64,000 nt of DNA from Tannerella serpentiformis (GCF_003033925.1 NZ_CP028365.1:2604001-2668000), one strand, 5' to 3'; shown: positions 26,278 through 36,121, counted from the stretch's first letter. Numbers and translations are program-made. The notes: generated by a model from the letters alone, not told the origin.

Positions 26278-27462
26278 ATGTCCACCTATAATTTCGACAA
26301 AGTCATCGACCGCCGTGGTACCGGCGCACTCAAACTCGAAGCCCTCCAACCGCGCTACGGCAACGCCCACCTGCTGCCCCTTTGGGTGGCCGACATGGAC
26401 TTCGAGAACCCGCACTTCATCACCGACGCCCTCCGCCGGCGCCTCGAGCACTCCCTCTTCGGCTACACCGTCGAGCCGCCCGACTATCGCCCCACCATCA
26501 TCCGCTGGATCAACGAGCACCACCACTGGGACGTTCGCCCTGAGTGGCTCGCCTACATCCCCGGCATCGTCAAGGGCATCGGTATGGCCATCAACGTCTT
26601 CCTCCGACCCGACGAGAAAGTCGTCATCCAGCCGCCCGTCTACCATCCCTTCCGCCTCACCCCCGAGGGCAACGACCGCGAGGTGGTCCACAACCCACTC
26701 CTCCCGCTCGAGGATGGTCGTTACGCCATGGACCTCGACGGCCTGGACCGTCTCTTAGACACCGATCCCAAGTGCCGCATGCTCCTGCTCAGTAATCCGC
26801 ACAACCCCGCCGGCATCGTCTGGAGCCCCGAGACACTCCGCCGCTTGGCCGACATCTGCCACCGCCGCGGCGTCCTCGTCATCTCCGACGAGATCCACGC
26901 TGACATGACCCTCTACGGCCACCGCCACACGCCCTTCGCCACCGTCTCCGACGCGGCCGCGGCGTGCAGCATCACCTTCGGCGCCCCCTCGAAGACGTTC
27001 AACATCGCCGGCATCGTCAGCTCCTACGCCATCGTGCCGAACGACACCCTCCGCCGCCGCTTCTACCGCTGGCTCTCGGCCAACGAGCTTGACGAGCCGA
27101 CCCTCTTCGCGCCCATCGCCACCATCGCCGCCTATCGCTACGGCGAACCCTGGCGCCGCGCCATGCTCGGCTACGTGGAGGCCAACATCGACTACCTGAT
27201 CGACTACTTCGCGCGCCACCTGCCCGCCATCCGCCCGCTGCGTCCCGAAGCCTCGTTCCTCGTTTGGCTCGACTGCCGCGGCCTCAACCTCGATCACGAC
27301 GCCCTCATCGACCTCTTCGTCCGCCGCGCTCACCTCGCCCTCAACGACGGCCAGATGTTCGGCCCCGGTGGCGAAGGCTACATGCGCATCAACGTCGGCA
27401 CCCCCCGCGCCATCCTCAGCGAGGCCCTCGAGCGCCTCCGCCACGCCGTAGACGGTCAATGA
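26278..27462 (+). CDS. PatB/MalY-type cystathionine beta-lyase / aminotransferase
   Basis: A 394-residue class I/II aminotransferase-like PLP protein. It begins NFDKVIDRRGTGALKLE and has PLWVADMDF at 34-42, the hallmark of the PatB/MalY C-S lyase subgroup. Further marks are SNPHNPAG at 172-179, SDEIHADM at 203-210 and the PLP lysine K239 in GAPSKTFNIAG, with a late MRINVGTPR arginine site for the substrate carboxylate. Such enzymes cleave cystathionine or cysteine, giving homocysteine or hydrogen sulfide plus pyruvate and ammonia. It follows a related sulfur enzyme, probably in one operon. Confidence 0.92.
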   Translation: MSTYNFDKVIDRRGTGALKLEALQPRYGNAHLLPLWVADMDFENPHFITDALRRRLEHSLFGYTVEPPDYRPTIIRWINEHHHWDVRPEWLAYIPGIVKGIGMAINVFLRPDEKVVIQPPVYHPFRLTPEGNDREVVHNPLLPLEDGRYAMDLDGLDRLLDTDPKCRMLLLSNPHNPAGIVWSPETLRRLADICHRRGVLVISDEIHADMTLYGHRHTPFATVSDAAAACSITFGAPSKTFNIAGIVSSYAIVPNDTLRRRFYRWLSANELDEPTLFAPIATIAAYRYGEPWRRAMLGYVEANIDYLIDYFARHLPAIRPLRPEASFLVWLDCRGLNLDHDALIDLFVRRAHLALNDGQMFGPGGEGYMRINVGTPRAILSEALERLRHAVDGQ

Positions 27463-27486
27463 TCTATCGGGCACCCGACAAAATCG

Positions 27487-27550
27487 GCCGGCGTCCCTGA
27501 CGCCTTGATTTTCTTTTGCTTCTTTTCTTGCATCAAGGCAAGAAAAGAAG
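27487..27550 (+). repeat. Dispersed hairpin element, copy C (acts as terminator)
   Basis: GCCGGCGTCCCTGACGCC is followed by TTGATTTTCTTTTGCTTC and a perfect 13-bp hairpin (CTTCTTTTCTTGC, loop ATCAAG, GCAAGAAAAGAAG). It begins 25 bases after the PatB gene and probably ends its transcript. Confidence 0.85.
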
Positions 27551-27714
27551 GATACAAACAGGCCTCGGGCTTTCTGTTGCGACAAGAAACAGATCGCTCG
27601 AGGCCCTTTTCATATCGAAGCGTACAAGAAACACCTCGCAAAGCTCCCGCCGCCTTTCTCGGCATCTCCGAAACACGTAGCAAACCCCTCTCCGGTGTTT
27701 TGTTTGGATTTTCG
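27551..27714. other. Intergenic, hairpin only
   Basis: No gene seen. GGCCTCG/CGAGGCC form a stem around 27562-27605 followed by CTTTTC. Confidence 0.4.
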
Positions 27715-28190
27715 TGTGTGCACGAAAAATAGATCAGTTATATTCAAGCAATAATGTGCATGCACTGATAATAGTACATACTTATTTCAAGAGGATGTGC
27801 GCGAATGATCATCTGAAATATACTTGTACTTATCCATGTGGACGCAGAAAGAGGTGTATAAGATTGTTTTCTCTATTACATCCATACATTTCGATATGAA
27901 ATAGATGATCTTATGATTTATTGCTTGCACGTATAACGGATAATCGTATAAGCTCTTACCTGTACGCAGGATAAGATGGATCAGATGCGTATATCTTTCA
28001 TATATACATGTGTGCACGAAAATATGATGGATTAGTTATCCATATTCACGTGTGTGCAGGATTATATATAAGCAGTAATTATGTATCTATGTACATGGAG
28101 GGCTTATTCAATAAGGCGTTTATATATCTATGTGCATGCACGAATCTATGTATGACAGATTGATTAGATTCATGTGACAGCACGAAGAAC
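27715..28190. repeat. Degenerate AT-rich array with mean spacing near 42 bp
   Basis: Variants of TGTGTGCACGAA recur with the CACGAA-equivalent at 27721, 27763, 27800, 27841, 27888, 27928, 27967, 28015, 28057, 28094, 28139 and 28181. Spacings run 37-48 bp with a mean of 41.8, and several are exactly 42 (27715 to 27757, 28009 to 28051, 28139 to 28181). The region is far more AT-rich than its surroundings, with runs like TATATATAAG and TATATATCTA. I read it as an old, decayed member of the 42-bp array class. Confidence 0.6.
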
Positions 28191-28492
28191 TAAAAATGCT
28201 CCCCGACATTCTTTCCTCGATTGATTCTACCCTCCATTTGAAGGCCGAGAAAGGATCTCGGGTGAGAAATAGCTCCGCGGAGAATGAATCGAAGCCCTCT
28301 CTCAGGGACAATTCGTCCGTTCGATAGGCGATGAATGCTTCTCCACTCGAAAAAGGCCTCGCAGACGATCGCGTGAGGCCATCTCTTGAAAACAATGGCG
28401 TTACCCCAACTTCCGGCATCAGATCTCATCTCTCGATCCCTTTCACCCACTTCTCGAGAGGGCTTTGCGGCTTCGATTTTGCAATCTTGATA
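28191..28492. other. Intergenic, no gene supported
   Basis: Short frames exist on the minus strand but lack family similarity, a promoter box or a ribosome site. Nothing structured was recognised. Confidence 0.4.
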
Positions 28493-28522
28493 TTGCAGAA
28501 TTGAGAAATGCGCTTACATTTG
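28493..28522 (+). promoter_or_regulatory. Promoter of ahpC
   Basis: TTG at 28493-28495, 19 bases, then TACATTTG at 28515-28522, which fits the Bacteroidetes -33/-7 layout. The start codon is 62 bases further. The AT-rich palindromic stretch just upstream could hold an OxyR-type site, but none can be assigned. Confidence 0.6.
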
Positions 28523-28583
28523 CGTCGGATTTGTAACGGTTACAATTTCCACAAGTAAAACATCATTAAAACAGTCATATTTC

Positions 28584-29150
28584 ATGCTACCTATCATCAA
28601 TCAGCAAGTACCTGAATTTAAGGTTCAGGCATTCCATAACGGAGAGTTCAAAACAGTGACGAACAAGGACATCGAAGGCAAGTGGGCCGTATTCTTTTTC
28701 TATCCCGCCGACTTCTCGTTCGTGTGCCCCACCGAGCTGCTCGACCTGCAGAACAAGTATAACGACTTCAAGGCCGCTGGCGTAGAGGTGTACGCCGTGA
28801 GCACAGACTCGCACTTCGTTCACAAGGCATGGCACGACGCATCGGATAGCATCCGTCAGATCACCTACCCGATGCTGGCCGACACGACCGGCGCCCTCTC
28901 ACGCGCTTTCGGCGTGATGATCGAGGAGTCGGGCATGGCTTACCGCGGCACGTTCGTGGTGAATCCCGAAGGCCAAATCAAAGTGGCCGAGATCCAAGAC
29001 AACAGCATCGGCCGTAACGCCGAGGAGCTCTTCCGCAAGGTAGAGGCTGCGCAGTTCGTTGCCGGACACGACGGCGAAGTGTGCCCTGCAAACTGGAAGA
29101 AGGGCAACAAGACGCTCAAGCCGAGCATCGACTTGGTCGGTAAGATTTAA
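28584..29150 (+). CDS. ahpC: Alkyl hydroperoxide reductase subunit C (2-Cys peroxiredoxin)
   Basis: A 188-residue AhpC/Prx1-type peroxiredoxin that reduces hydrogen and organic peroxides. The peroxidatic cysteine C48 lies in FYPADFSFVCPTE and the resolving cysteine C167 in GEVCPANW, so it is a typical 2-Cys enzyme. STDSHFVHKAWH and YRGTFVVNPEGQI are also family marks. Homologues normally sit beside the flavoprotein ahpF; none is here, so the reductant is encoded elsewhere or another thiol system serves. The downstream DsbD-like gene is a separate unit with its own promoter. Confidence 0.97.
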   Translation: MLPIINQQVPEFKVQAFHNGEFKTVTNKDIEGKWAVFFFYPADFSFVCPTELLDLQNKYNDFKAAGVEVYAVSTDSHFVHKAWHDASDSIRQITYPMLADTTGALSRAFGVMIEESGMAYRGTFVVNPEGQIKVAEIQDNSIGRNAEELFRKVEAAQFVAGHDGEVCPANWKKGNKTLKPSIDLVGKI

Positions 29151-29194
29151 GGCCGGTCTGGAGTAAAGCGCACACAGCGCTACGCATGGGAATG

Positions 29195-29246
29195 TGCGCC
29201 GGAGGGTAGGAGGGATTTCGATTCCACACCTTTCCGGCGCATTTTT
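29195..29246 (+). terminator. Terminator after ahpC
   Basis: TGCGCCGGA pairs with TCCGGCGCA and is followed by TTTTT. Confidence 0.75.
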
Positions 29247-29272
29247 GTGTGAAAACGAAACGTTTAGTTTTG
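29244..29272 (+). promoter_or_regulatory. Promoter of the DsbD-like gene
   Basis: TTTG at 29244-29247 (overlapping the T-run of the previous terminator) and TAGTTTTG at 29265-29272, with 17 bases between. Confidence 0.5.
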
Positions 29273-29305
29273 TGCCCCGGAAAAACAAACACATTCATTC
29301 ATCGC

Positions 29306-31420
29306 ATGGAAAAGATAAAACGAAGTGTCCGCTGGTTCGGACTGTTAATGCTTATCGCAGCATCGGTGCAGGCGCAGATCCTGACGCCGGTGAAGTGGAA
29401 AATCAATTTGGAAGACTCCGAGGAGGCTGAGAAGACGTTGACCTTCACGGCTACAATCAATCGGGGGTGGCACATTTATGACATGAATCTGCCCAAGGGC
29501 GGGCCGATCTCCACGTCGATCAAATACGAGAAGCTGAAGGGCGCCGAGCTGGTGGGCAAGCCCACGGCCTCGGTGCGTCCGACCGTGACGCGCGACGAGG
29601 TGTCGTACCCGGGCCTCGAGTTGCGGTGGTACTCCAATTCGGTGACGTTCACGCAGAAGATCCGCGTGACCGACCCGAAGGCATTTAAGATGGTGGGCGA
29701 AGTGGAGTTTATGGCCTGCAACGACGAGTCGTGCCTGCCGCCTGAGACGGAGTCGTTCACCTTCGATCGCAAACACGTGGCGCGCACCAAGCAGGCGGCC
29801 GAACCCTCTGCGACGGATGGCAACACGGACGCTGGCTCGGATGTGGACAACGCCGACACGGCTACGGACGATGCCTCATCCGACGCCACGAGCGCGGACA
29901 GTTCCGAGGGGAGCGTATCAGGCGGATCGCAGTCGACGACGCCCAAGGGGATGCTGACGGATCGCCCGGAATGGTGGACGCCGGTGATCGACAACCTGAA
30001 ATCCTTCGGCGACGCGACCGTTTCGGCCGCGGATACGTCGTGGATCTACATCTTCTTGGCTGGCCTTGCGGGCGGACTCATCGCACTACTCACGCCGTGC
30101 GTATGGCCGATGATTCCGATGACGGTCAGCTTCTTCCTCAAGCGTAACAAGAGTCGCCGCAAAGCCATTGCCGACGCGCTGATCTACGGTGCCTCGATCA
30201 TCATCATATACGTCGCGATGGGGCTGCTCATCACGGGTGTGTTCGGGGCGAGCGCGCTGAACGACTTGTCGACGAACGCGGTGTTCAACATCCTCTTCTT
30301 CGCGCTGCTGGTGCTGTTTGCCGTGTCGTTTTTCGGGGCGTTTGAGCTGGTGCTGCCGGCGTCGTGGACGAACCGCATGGACAGCAAGGCGGACTCTACG
30401 TCGGGCATCCTGAGCATCTTCTTCATGGCCTTCACGCTGGCGCTTGTGTCGTTCTCGTGCACGGGACCGATCATTGGCACATTGCTCGTCGAGGCTGCAT
30501 CGCAGGGCAAGACGATCGGGCCGGCCGTCGGGATGTTTGGCTTCGCGCTGGCGCTGGCCATTCCCTTTGCGCTGTTTGCCATCTTCCCGAACATGCTGCA
30601 AAACATGCCCAAGTCGGGCGGCTGGTTGAACTCGGTGAAGGTGGTGCTAGGCTTCCTGGAGCTGGCGCTGGCGCTGAAGTTCCTCTCCGTGGCCGACCTG
30701 GCTTACGGTTGGCGGTTGCTCGACCGTGAGGTGTTCCTCGTGCTGTGGATCGTCATCTTCGCCCTGCTCGGGTTCTACCTCTTGGGCAAGATCCGCTTCA
30801 GTCACGACAGCGAGTTGCGCCACGTGTCTGTGCCGCGGCTCTTCATGGCCATCGTCTCGCTCGCCTTTTCCGTCTACATGATCCCCGGCCTCTGGGGCGC
30901 GCCGCTGAAGGCTGTCAGCGCCTTTGCTCCACCGCTCTACACGCAGGATTTCAACTTGTATAAGGATGAGGTGCACGCCGTGTTTGAGGATTACGAGGCG
31001 GGTATGGCTTACGCCAAACGCGTGAAGAAGCCGGTGCTGATTGACTTCTCGGGCTACGGCTGTGTGAACTGTCGGAAGATGGAGGCGGCCGTCTGGACGG
31101 ATGCGCGGGTGAAGAAGTTGCTCGAAGAGAAGTATGTCTTGATCACCCTCATGGTGGACGACAAGACGAAGCTGCCCGAAGCGCTCACCATCACGGAGAA
31201 CGAGAAGGAGCGCCGACTGAAAACGATCGGCGACAAGTGGAGCTACCTGCAACGCTCGAAGTTTGGCGCCAACGCGCAGCCTTTCTACGTGATCCTCGAC
31301 AACGAGGGTCGGCCGCTCGCCCCGTCGTACGCCTTCGATGAGGATGCCTCGAAGTACGTCCGCTTCCTTGAGGACGGCCTGACGCGGTATAAACAACAAG
31401 GCGAAACGAATAACGAATAA
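29306..31420 (+). CDS. Thiol:disulfide interchange protein, DsbD-like
   Basis: A 704-residue inner-membrane protein that passes electrons from cytoplasmic thioredoxin to periplasmic thiols. Layout: signal peptide to about residue 22, an N-terminal DsbD-alpha-like beta domain with FMACNDESCLPPET, and a low-complexity linker rich in D, A, T and S (about 165-215). A membrane core of about eight helices (roughly 245-540) contains the conserved LLTPCVWPMIPMTV and SFSCTGPIIGTLL cysteines. A C-terminal thioredoxin domain has the active site C586-V-N-C589. All parts of the family are present. It stands alone with a terminator 28 bases after the stop. Confidence 0.93.
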   Translation: MEKIKRSVRWFGLLMLIAASVQAQILTPVKWKINLEDSEEAEKTLTFTATINRGWHIYDMNLPKGGPISTSIKYEKLKGAELVGKPTASVRPTVTRDEVSYPGLELRWYSNSVTFTQKIRVTDPKAFKMVGEVEFMACNDESCLPPETESFTFDRKHVARTKQAAEPSATDGNTDAGSDVDNADTATDDASSDATSADSSEGSVSGGSQSTTPKGMLTDRPEWWTPVIDNLKSFGDATVSAADTSWIYIFLAGLAGGLIALLTPCVWPMIPMTVSFFLKRNKSRRKAIADALIYGASIIIIYVAMGLLITGVFGASALNDLSTNAVFNILFFALLVLFAVSFFGAFELVLPASWTNRMDSKADSTSGILSIFFMAFTLALVSFSCTGPIIGTLLVEAASQGKTIGPAVGMFGFALALAIPFALFAIFPNMLQNMPKSGGWLNSVKVVLGFLELALALKFLSVADLAYGWRLLDREVFLVLWIVIFALLGFYLLGKIRFSHDSELRHVSVPRLFMAIVSLAFSVYMIPGLWGAPLKAVSAFAPPLYTQDFNLYKDEVHAVFEDYEAGMAYAKRVKKPVLIDFSGYGCVNCRKMEAAVWTDARVKKLLEEKYVLITLMVDDKTKLPEALTITENEKERRLKTIGDKWSYLQRSKFGANAQPFYVILDNEGRPLAPSYAFDEDASKYVRFLEDGLTRYKQQGETNNE

Positions 31421-31448
31421 CGAACAGCTAAAAACAAACAACGAAAAA

Positions 31449-31503
31449 TGGCCGGGTACACGCCACCAACCTCATCAGGTACCCGGTCGTTTTTCGTTTT
31501 TAG
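31449..31503 (+). terminator. CCGGGTAC-family hairpin terminator after the DsbD-like gene
   Basis: GCCGGGTAC pairs with GTACCCGGT across a 20-nt loop and is followed by CGTTTTT. The same stem sequence recurs at 38533, 55781 and 59935, and as single arms at 7672 and 7714. Confidence 0.8.
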
Positions 31504-31533
31504 CTTCTTAGATTTTCAATTGACACACACATC

Positions 31534-32322
31534 ATGCATACGAAAAAAGAAAAGATGGAGGCCTTCGGCCGCCTGCTCGACATCATGGACGACCTGCGGG
31601 AGAAATGCCCGTGGGACCGCGAGCAGACGCGCGAAAGCCTTCGCACAAACACCATCGAGGAGACCTTCGAACTGAGCGAGGCCATCCTCAAAGATCACCC
31701 CGAGGAGATCAAAAAGGAGCTGGGCGACCTGCTGCTTCACATCGTTTTTTACGCCAAGATCGGCCAGGAGAAAGGCCAGTACGACATCAAGGACGTCTGC
31801 GACGCACTCTGCGAGAAGCTGATCTATCGCCATCCGCACGTCTATGGCACGACCGACGTCCAGGGCAGCACGCACCGCGTGGAGCAGAACTGGGAGCAGC
31901 TGAAGCTGAAGGAGAAGGACGGCAACCGCACCGTGCTGGACGGTGTGCCGACGTCGCTGCCCGCGCTCATCAAGGCCTACCGCATGCAGGACAAGGCGCG
32001 CAACGTGGGCTTCGATTGGGAGCGTCGCGAGCAGGTGTGGGACAAGGTCAGCGAGGAGCTGGGCGAGCTACGCGCCGAGCTGGATCGCGCTGACGCCGAT
32101 GCCTCCGAGGCGGAGATGGGCGACTTCCTCTTCAGCGTCATCAACGCCGCGCGCCTCTACGGCATCAACCCAGACAATGCGCTGGAGCGCACGAACGCCA
32201 AGTTCCGCCGTCGCTTCGACTACCTCGAGGCGCAGACCATCCGCCGCGGCCGCTCGCTCAAGGATATGACGCTGGCCGAGATGGACGCCATCTGGGACGA
32301 GGCCAAGCGGCAGGGGATGTAA
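31534..32322 (+). CDS. mazG: Nucleoside triphosphate pyrophosphohydrolase MazG
   Basis: A 262-residue all-alpha NTP pyrophosphatase that cleaves NTPs to NMP and pyrophosphate, thought to clean non-canonical nucleotides and limit ppGpp. The N-terminal MazG domain has CPWDREQTRESL, EETFELSEAI and EEIKKELGDLLLHIVF, which gives the ExxE...ExxD metal site. A second, partial domain follows with ERREQVWDKVSEELGELRAE and EMGDFLFSVINAARLYGINP. Length is typical for the two-domain form. The start at 31534 has MHTKKEKM; an alternative in-frame ATG lies 7 codons later. Confidence 0.95.
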   Translation: MHTKKEKMEAFGRLLDIMDDLREKCPWDREQTRESLRTNTIEETFELSEAILKDHPEEIKKELGDLLLHIVFYAKIGQEKGQYDIKDVCDALCEKLIYRHPHVYGTTDVQGSTHRVEQNWEQLKLKEKDGNRTVLDGVPTSLPALIKAYRMQDKARNVGFDWERREQVWDKVSEELGELRAELDRADADASEAEMGDFLFSVINAARLYGINPDNALERTNAKFRRRFDYLEAQTIRRGRSLKDMTLAEMDAIWDEAKRQGM

Positions 32323-32423
32323 GTCCCCCGGACGGGTATCAGGAATGCCCCCGCCCCCCCTTAGAGTTTACCGAGTACAGGAAAGGTCGGGGCGCGTATG
32401 GCATACCCTTACCCCGTGAAACC

Positions 32424-32473
32424 AAAAAATCTCCGAGAGAGCACCGATAAATGGCTCTCCCGGAGATTTTTTT
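32424..32473. terminator. Bidirectional terminator between mazG and lon
   Basis: CTCCGAGAGAGC pairs with GCTCTCCCGGAG (one mismatch), with A6 on one side and T7 on the other, so it can serve both converging genes. Confidence 0.8.
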
Positions 32474-32499
32474 GTGTCCGAAGAGGTTTTGGAAATGCC

Positions 32500-32720
32500 C
32501 CGCGGAACTTCCGCAAATGCCAAAACGCTTTTTTTTCGCTTGCGGAACTTCCGCAAATGCCAAAACGTTCTTTTTTCGATTTGCGGAACTTCCGCAAATG
32601 CCAAAACGTTTTTTTTCGCTTGCGGAACTTCCGCAAATGCCCAAACATTCTTTTTTCGATTTGCGGAACTTCCGCAAGCCATTAAAAGTGGTTTTTTGAT
32701 TTGCGGAAGTTCCGCAAGCA
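32500..32720. repeat. Tandem array, 6 units of 39-41 bp, perfect palindrome
   Basis: TTGCGGAACTTCCGCAA (8-bp arms round one base) recurs with GCGG at 32502, 32542, 32583, 32622, 32663 and 32703. The last copy has G instead of C at the centre. Between copies are ATGCCAAAACG and T-runs. It lies between the converging mazG and lon genes. Confidence 0.92.
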
Positions 32721-32754
32721 TTTCCAAAAGTGCGGAGGGGGCTGAAAACCCTGA

Positions 32755-35178
32755 TCAATCCTTCACTTTCTCGTCGAGCAGTGCCGTGTCGATCACTTGC
32801 ATGATGTCGGCCACGTAGTGGAACGTCAAGCCCTCGACGTAGGTCTGGTTGATTTCCTCTACGTCTTTGCGATTCTCCTCGCAGAGCACGATCTCGCGGA
32901 TGCCGGCCCGCTTGGCTGCGAGGATCTTCTCCTTGATCCCGCCCACGGGTAGCACCTTGCCGCGGAGCGTGATCTCGCCCGTCATGGCCAGGTTACTCTT
33001 CACCTTGCGGCGCGTGAAGGTGGAGACGAGCGACGTCACCATGGTGATTCCCGCGCTCGGGCCGTCTTTCGGGATGGCGCCCTCGGGTACGTGGATGTGC
33101 ACGTTCCAATTCTCAAACAGCGACTCCTCGATACCGAGCTGTGCGGCGTGGGAGTGGACGTATTCCAGGGCCAAGATGGCCGACTCCTTCATCACGTCGC
33201 CCAGGTTGCCCGTGATGGTGAGCTTGGCACTTTTGCCGCGGCTCAAGCTCGACTCCACGAAGAGGATCTCGCCCCCGACGGCTGTCCAGGCCAACCCCGT
33301 GACGACGCCCGCGTAACGGTTGTCTTGATACTTGTCGCGGGTGTACTCCACCGGCCCGAGATACTCCCGGAGGTGGTCCACCTTGAGCACCGCCGGCACG
33401 GCCTCGTCCGAGGCGATCTTGCGCGCCAGCCGCCGCATGATCTTGGCGATCTTCTTCTCCAACGCCCTGACGCCGCTCTCCCGCGTGTAGGAGTCGATGA
33501 TGGCGCGCACCGTGTTTCGGTGGAAGCGCACGGTGCCCTTCGTGATGCCGTGTGCCTCCATCTGTTTGGGGATCAGGTGGCGCATGGCGATCTCGATCTT
33601 CTCCTCCAGGATGTAGCCGCTGACCTCGATCAGCTCCATGCGGTCGAGTAGGGGCTGCGAGATCGTGTTCAGGTTGTTGGCCGTGGCGATGAAGAGGATC
33701 TTGCTCAGGTCGTAATCGATGTCGAGATAGTTGTCGTGGAAGGTGGTGTTCTGCTCCGGGTCGAGCACCTCGAGGAGGGCCGAGGCCGGATCGCCCTTAA
33801 AGTCGCTGCCCACCTTGTCCACCTCGTCGAGCACGAAGACGGGGTTCGAGGTGCCCGCCTTTTGCAGGTTTTGCAGGATGCGGCCCATCATGGCGCCGAT
33901 GTAGGTACGTCGGTGGCCGCGGATCTCGGCCTCGTCGTGCAGGCCGCCCAGCGAGACGCGCACGTATTTGCGTCCCAGCGCTTCGGCCACGGATCGTCCG
34001 AGCGACGTCTTGCCGACGCCCGGAGGGCCGTAGAGGCAGAGGATGGGCGAGCGCAGGTCGCGCTTGAGCTTGAGCACAGCCAGATGTTCGATGATGCGCT
34101 CCTTGACCTTCTCCATGCCGTAATGATCGCGGTCGAGCACACGTTGGGCGTGCGTGAGGCTGAAGTTATCGCGGCTGTAAGTGCCCCACGGCAGGCCGAC
34201 GATCGTCTGCACGTATTGCGACTGGATGGAGTAGTCGGGCGACTGTGGGTGGATGCGCTCCAGCTTGGCCAGCTCCTTTTCGAATGTCTCGCCGACCTCC
34301 TTGGGCCACTTTTTCTTCTTGGCTTGCGCGCGCAGCTCGCGGATCTCGATGTCGTTCATGTTGCCGCCCAGCTCCTCCTGAATGGCCTTCATCTGCTGCT
34401 GCAGGAAGTACTCCTTCTGCTGCTTGTTGATGTCCTCATGCGTCTTCATTTGGATCGACGTCTTGAGTTCAATCAGCTGATATTCGCGGTTGAGGATGAA
34501 AAGGAGGCGGTAGGCGCGGTTCTTCACATCGCCGATGGCCAGCAGCTCCTGCTTCTCGTCCGGGTTAGCCACGATGTGGCAGCAGGCGAAGCCGAGCATG
34601 TACATCGTGTTCTGCATGTTGCGGATGGAGAAGACCAGCTCGCGGGGCGGATCGCCGGCCGCTTCGATCATCTTTATCGTGAGATCCTTGATGGTAGAGA
34701 TGAGGGCTTCATACTCGCGGTCGTCCTTGCCCGCGGGCTGATCGTCGAGCAGCGAGATGGCGCCGTTTAGGTAAGGCTCCGTGTCGACCAGGCTGTGCAG
34801 GGCCATGCGTTTGCGTCCCTGTAGGATGGCCGTCGTCGATCCGTCGGGCATCTCCAGCACACGCAACACCTCGGCCACGGTGCCGATCGGGTAGAGGTCG
34901 TCCAGGCCGGGTTCCTCCACCTCCGCATCTTTTTGGCAGACGACACCGACTAAGATCTTCCGCTGTGAAGCCTCTCGGATCAGGCGCATCGACTTCGGCC
35001 GCCCCACGAAGATGGGCATGGCCACGCCGGGGAAGAGCACCATGTTGCGTAGCGGCAGGATGGGGAGCGTCTCGCCCACCTTGTCCATACCTTCCGAGAA
35101 ATCTTCATCCTTATCGCAATCCATCAGTATGGGCATCACGGCGCCCATTGATTCGTCTATGTCGTGCGTGTCCGACAT
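32755..35178 (-). CDS. lon: ATP-dependent protease Lon
   Basis: An 807-residue AAA+ serine protease that degrades misfolded and short-lived proteins in the cytoplasm. The N-terminal substrate domain begins with [19 protein letters not shown]. The ATPase domain has Walker [10 protein letters not shown], Walker [13 protein letters not shown] and a sensor region ATANNLNTI. The protease domain has the catalytic serine in [12 protein letters not shown] and the lysine in [14 protein letters not shown]. Two starts are possible: 35178 has a well placed GAGAGAGG, while 35208 adds 10 residues (MSKKARERLY). A longer frame to 35304 crosses the promoter box and is rejected. It converges on mazG. Confidence 0.96.
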   Translation of the reverse strand: MSDTHDIDESMGAVMPILMDCDKDEDFSEGMDKVGETLPILPLRNMVLFPGVAMPIFVGRPKSMRLIREASQRKILVGVVCQKDAEVEEPGLDDLYPIGTVAEVLRVLEMPDGSTTAILQGRKRMALHSLVDTEPYLNGAISLLDDQPAGKDDREYEALISTIKDLTIKMIEAAGDPPRELVFSIRNMQNTMYMLGFACCHIVANPDEKQELLAIGDVKNRAYRLLFILNREYQLIELKTSIQMKTHEDINKQQKEYFLQQQMKAIQEELGGNMNDIEIRELRAQAKKKKWPKEVGETFEKELAKLERIHPQSPDYSIQSQYVQTIVGLPWGTYSRDNFSLTHAQRVLDRDHYGMEKVKERIIEHLAVLKLKRDLRSPILCLYGPPGVGKTSLGRSVAEALGRKYVRVSLGGLHDEAEIRGHRRTYIGAMMGRILQNLQKAGTSNPVFVLDEVDKVGSDFKGDPASALLEVLDPEQNTTFHDNYLDIDYDLSKILFIATANNLNTISQPLLDRMELIEVSGYILEEKIEIAMRHLIPKQMEAHGITKGTVRFHRNTVRAIIDSYTRESGVRALEKKIAKIMRRLARKIASDEAVPAVLKVDHLREYLGPVEYTRDKYQDNRYAGVVTGLAWTAVGGEILFVESSLSRGKSAKLTITGNLGDVMKESAILALEYVHSHAAQLGIEESLFENWNVHIHVPEGAIPKDGPSAGITMVTSLVSTFTRRKVKSNLAMTGEITLRGKVLPVGGIKEKILAAKRAGIREIVLCEENRKDVEEINQTYVEGLTFHYVADIMQVIDTALLDEKVKD

Positions 35179-35241
35179 GTATAACCTCTCTCTTGCTTTC
35201 TTACTCATCCTTGTTCTTTTCTTTCCTGTAAAAATGGCTGG

Positions 35242-35249
35242 CAAAGATA
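35242..35249 (-). promoter_or_regulatory. -7 box TATCTTTG of lon
   Basis: TAnnTTTG match on the minus strand, 33 bases before the ATG at 35208 and 63 before 35178. It excludes the longest frame starting at 35304. Confidence 0.6.
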
Positions 35250-35410
35250 ACGCCGCGCCCCGATCACGGCCGGAGCGTCGACCTATTATATAGTTATATG
35301 TCATCGCAGCGCGCCCGCGAGGATTACAAAGCCCGTGCCATGATTCATGTCAGCGATAGATCTTTATGGGCAACACGGGTAACCATCTCTCTCGATGATC
35401 CCATTTTGCC

Positions 35411-36056
35411 CTTGCATGGCATGCGAGATGCAAAACCCGGCGAGTTTTGGGGCTTGCATGGCGTGCGAGTAGTAAAACCCGGCGAGTTTGGGGCCTGCAC
35501 GGCGTGCAAGTAGTAAAACCCGGCAAGTTTCGGGCCTTGCACGGCATGCGAGATGCAAAACCCGGCGAGTTTGGGGCCTTGCACGGCGTGCGAGTAGTAA
35601 AACCCGGCGAGTTTCGGGGCTTGCACGGCGTGCGAGTAGTAAAACCCGGCGAGTTTGGGGCCTTGCACGGTGTGCGAGATGCAAAACCCGATGAGTTTGG
35701 GGCCTTGCACGGTGTGCGAGATGCAAAACCCGATGAGTTTTGGGCCTTGCACGGCGTGCAAGTAGCAAAACCCGGCGAGTTTGGGGCCTTGCACGGCGTG
35801 CGAGTAGTAAAACCCGGCGAGTTTCGGGCTTTACACGGCGTGCAAGTAGTAAAACCCGGTGAGTTTTGGGCCTTGCACGGCGTGCGAGTAGTAAAACCCG
35901 GCGAGTTTGGGGCTTTGCACGGCGTGCGAGTAGTAAAACCCGGCGAGTTTTGGGCCTTGCACGGCGTGCGAGTAGTAAAACCCGGCGAGTTTTGGGCCTT
36001 GCACGGCGTGCGAGTAGTAAAACCCGGCAAGTTTGGGGCCTTGCACGGCGTGCGAG
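35411..36056. repeat. Tandem array, 15 units of 42 bp (one of 41)
   Basis: CCCGGCGAG-like motifs start at 35436, 35478, 35519, 35561 and then every 42 bp to 36023. Each unit holds CTTGCACGGCGTGCAAG or a variant, 8-bp arms round one base. The first unit reads TTGCATGGCATGC, both arms changed together. The array lies between the divergent lon and CPBP genes. All three frames look open in places because of the repeat, and one frame joins the downstream CPBP gene by chance. Confidence 0.92.
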
Positions 36057-36121
36057 TCCCCAGCGCAACGTTTGGCGTGGGCGTTGTTCATTTGCGACCA
36101 CTAAACCCAAACAAAAAAGAG

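Noticed and set aside
28190-28450. 86-residue minus-strand frame before ahpC
   Set aside because: No family, promoter box or ribosome site; composition unlike neighbouring genes.
35447-36121. Long N-terminal extension of the CPBP protein with 14-residue repeats
   Set aside because: It is the 42-bp array read in one frame; the other strand and frames are also open, and one 41-bp unit shows that frame is not kept.
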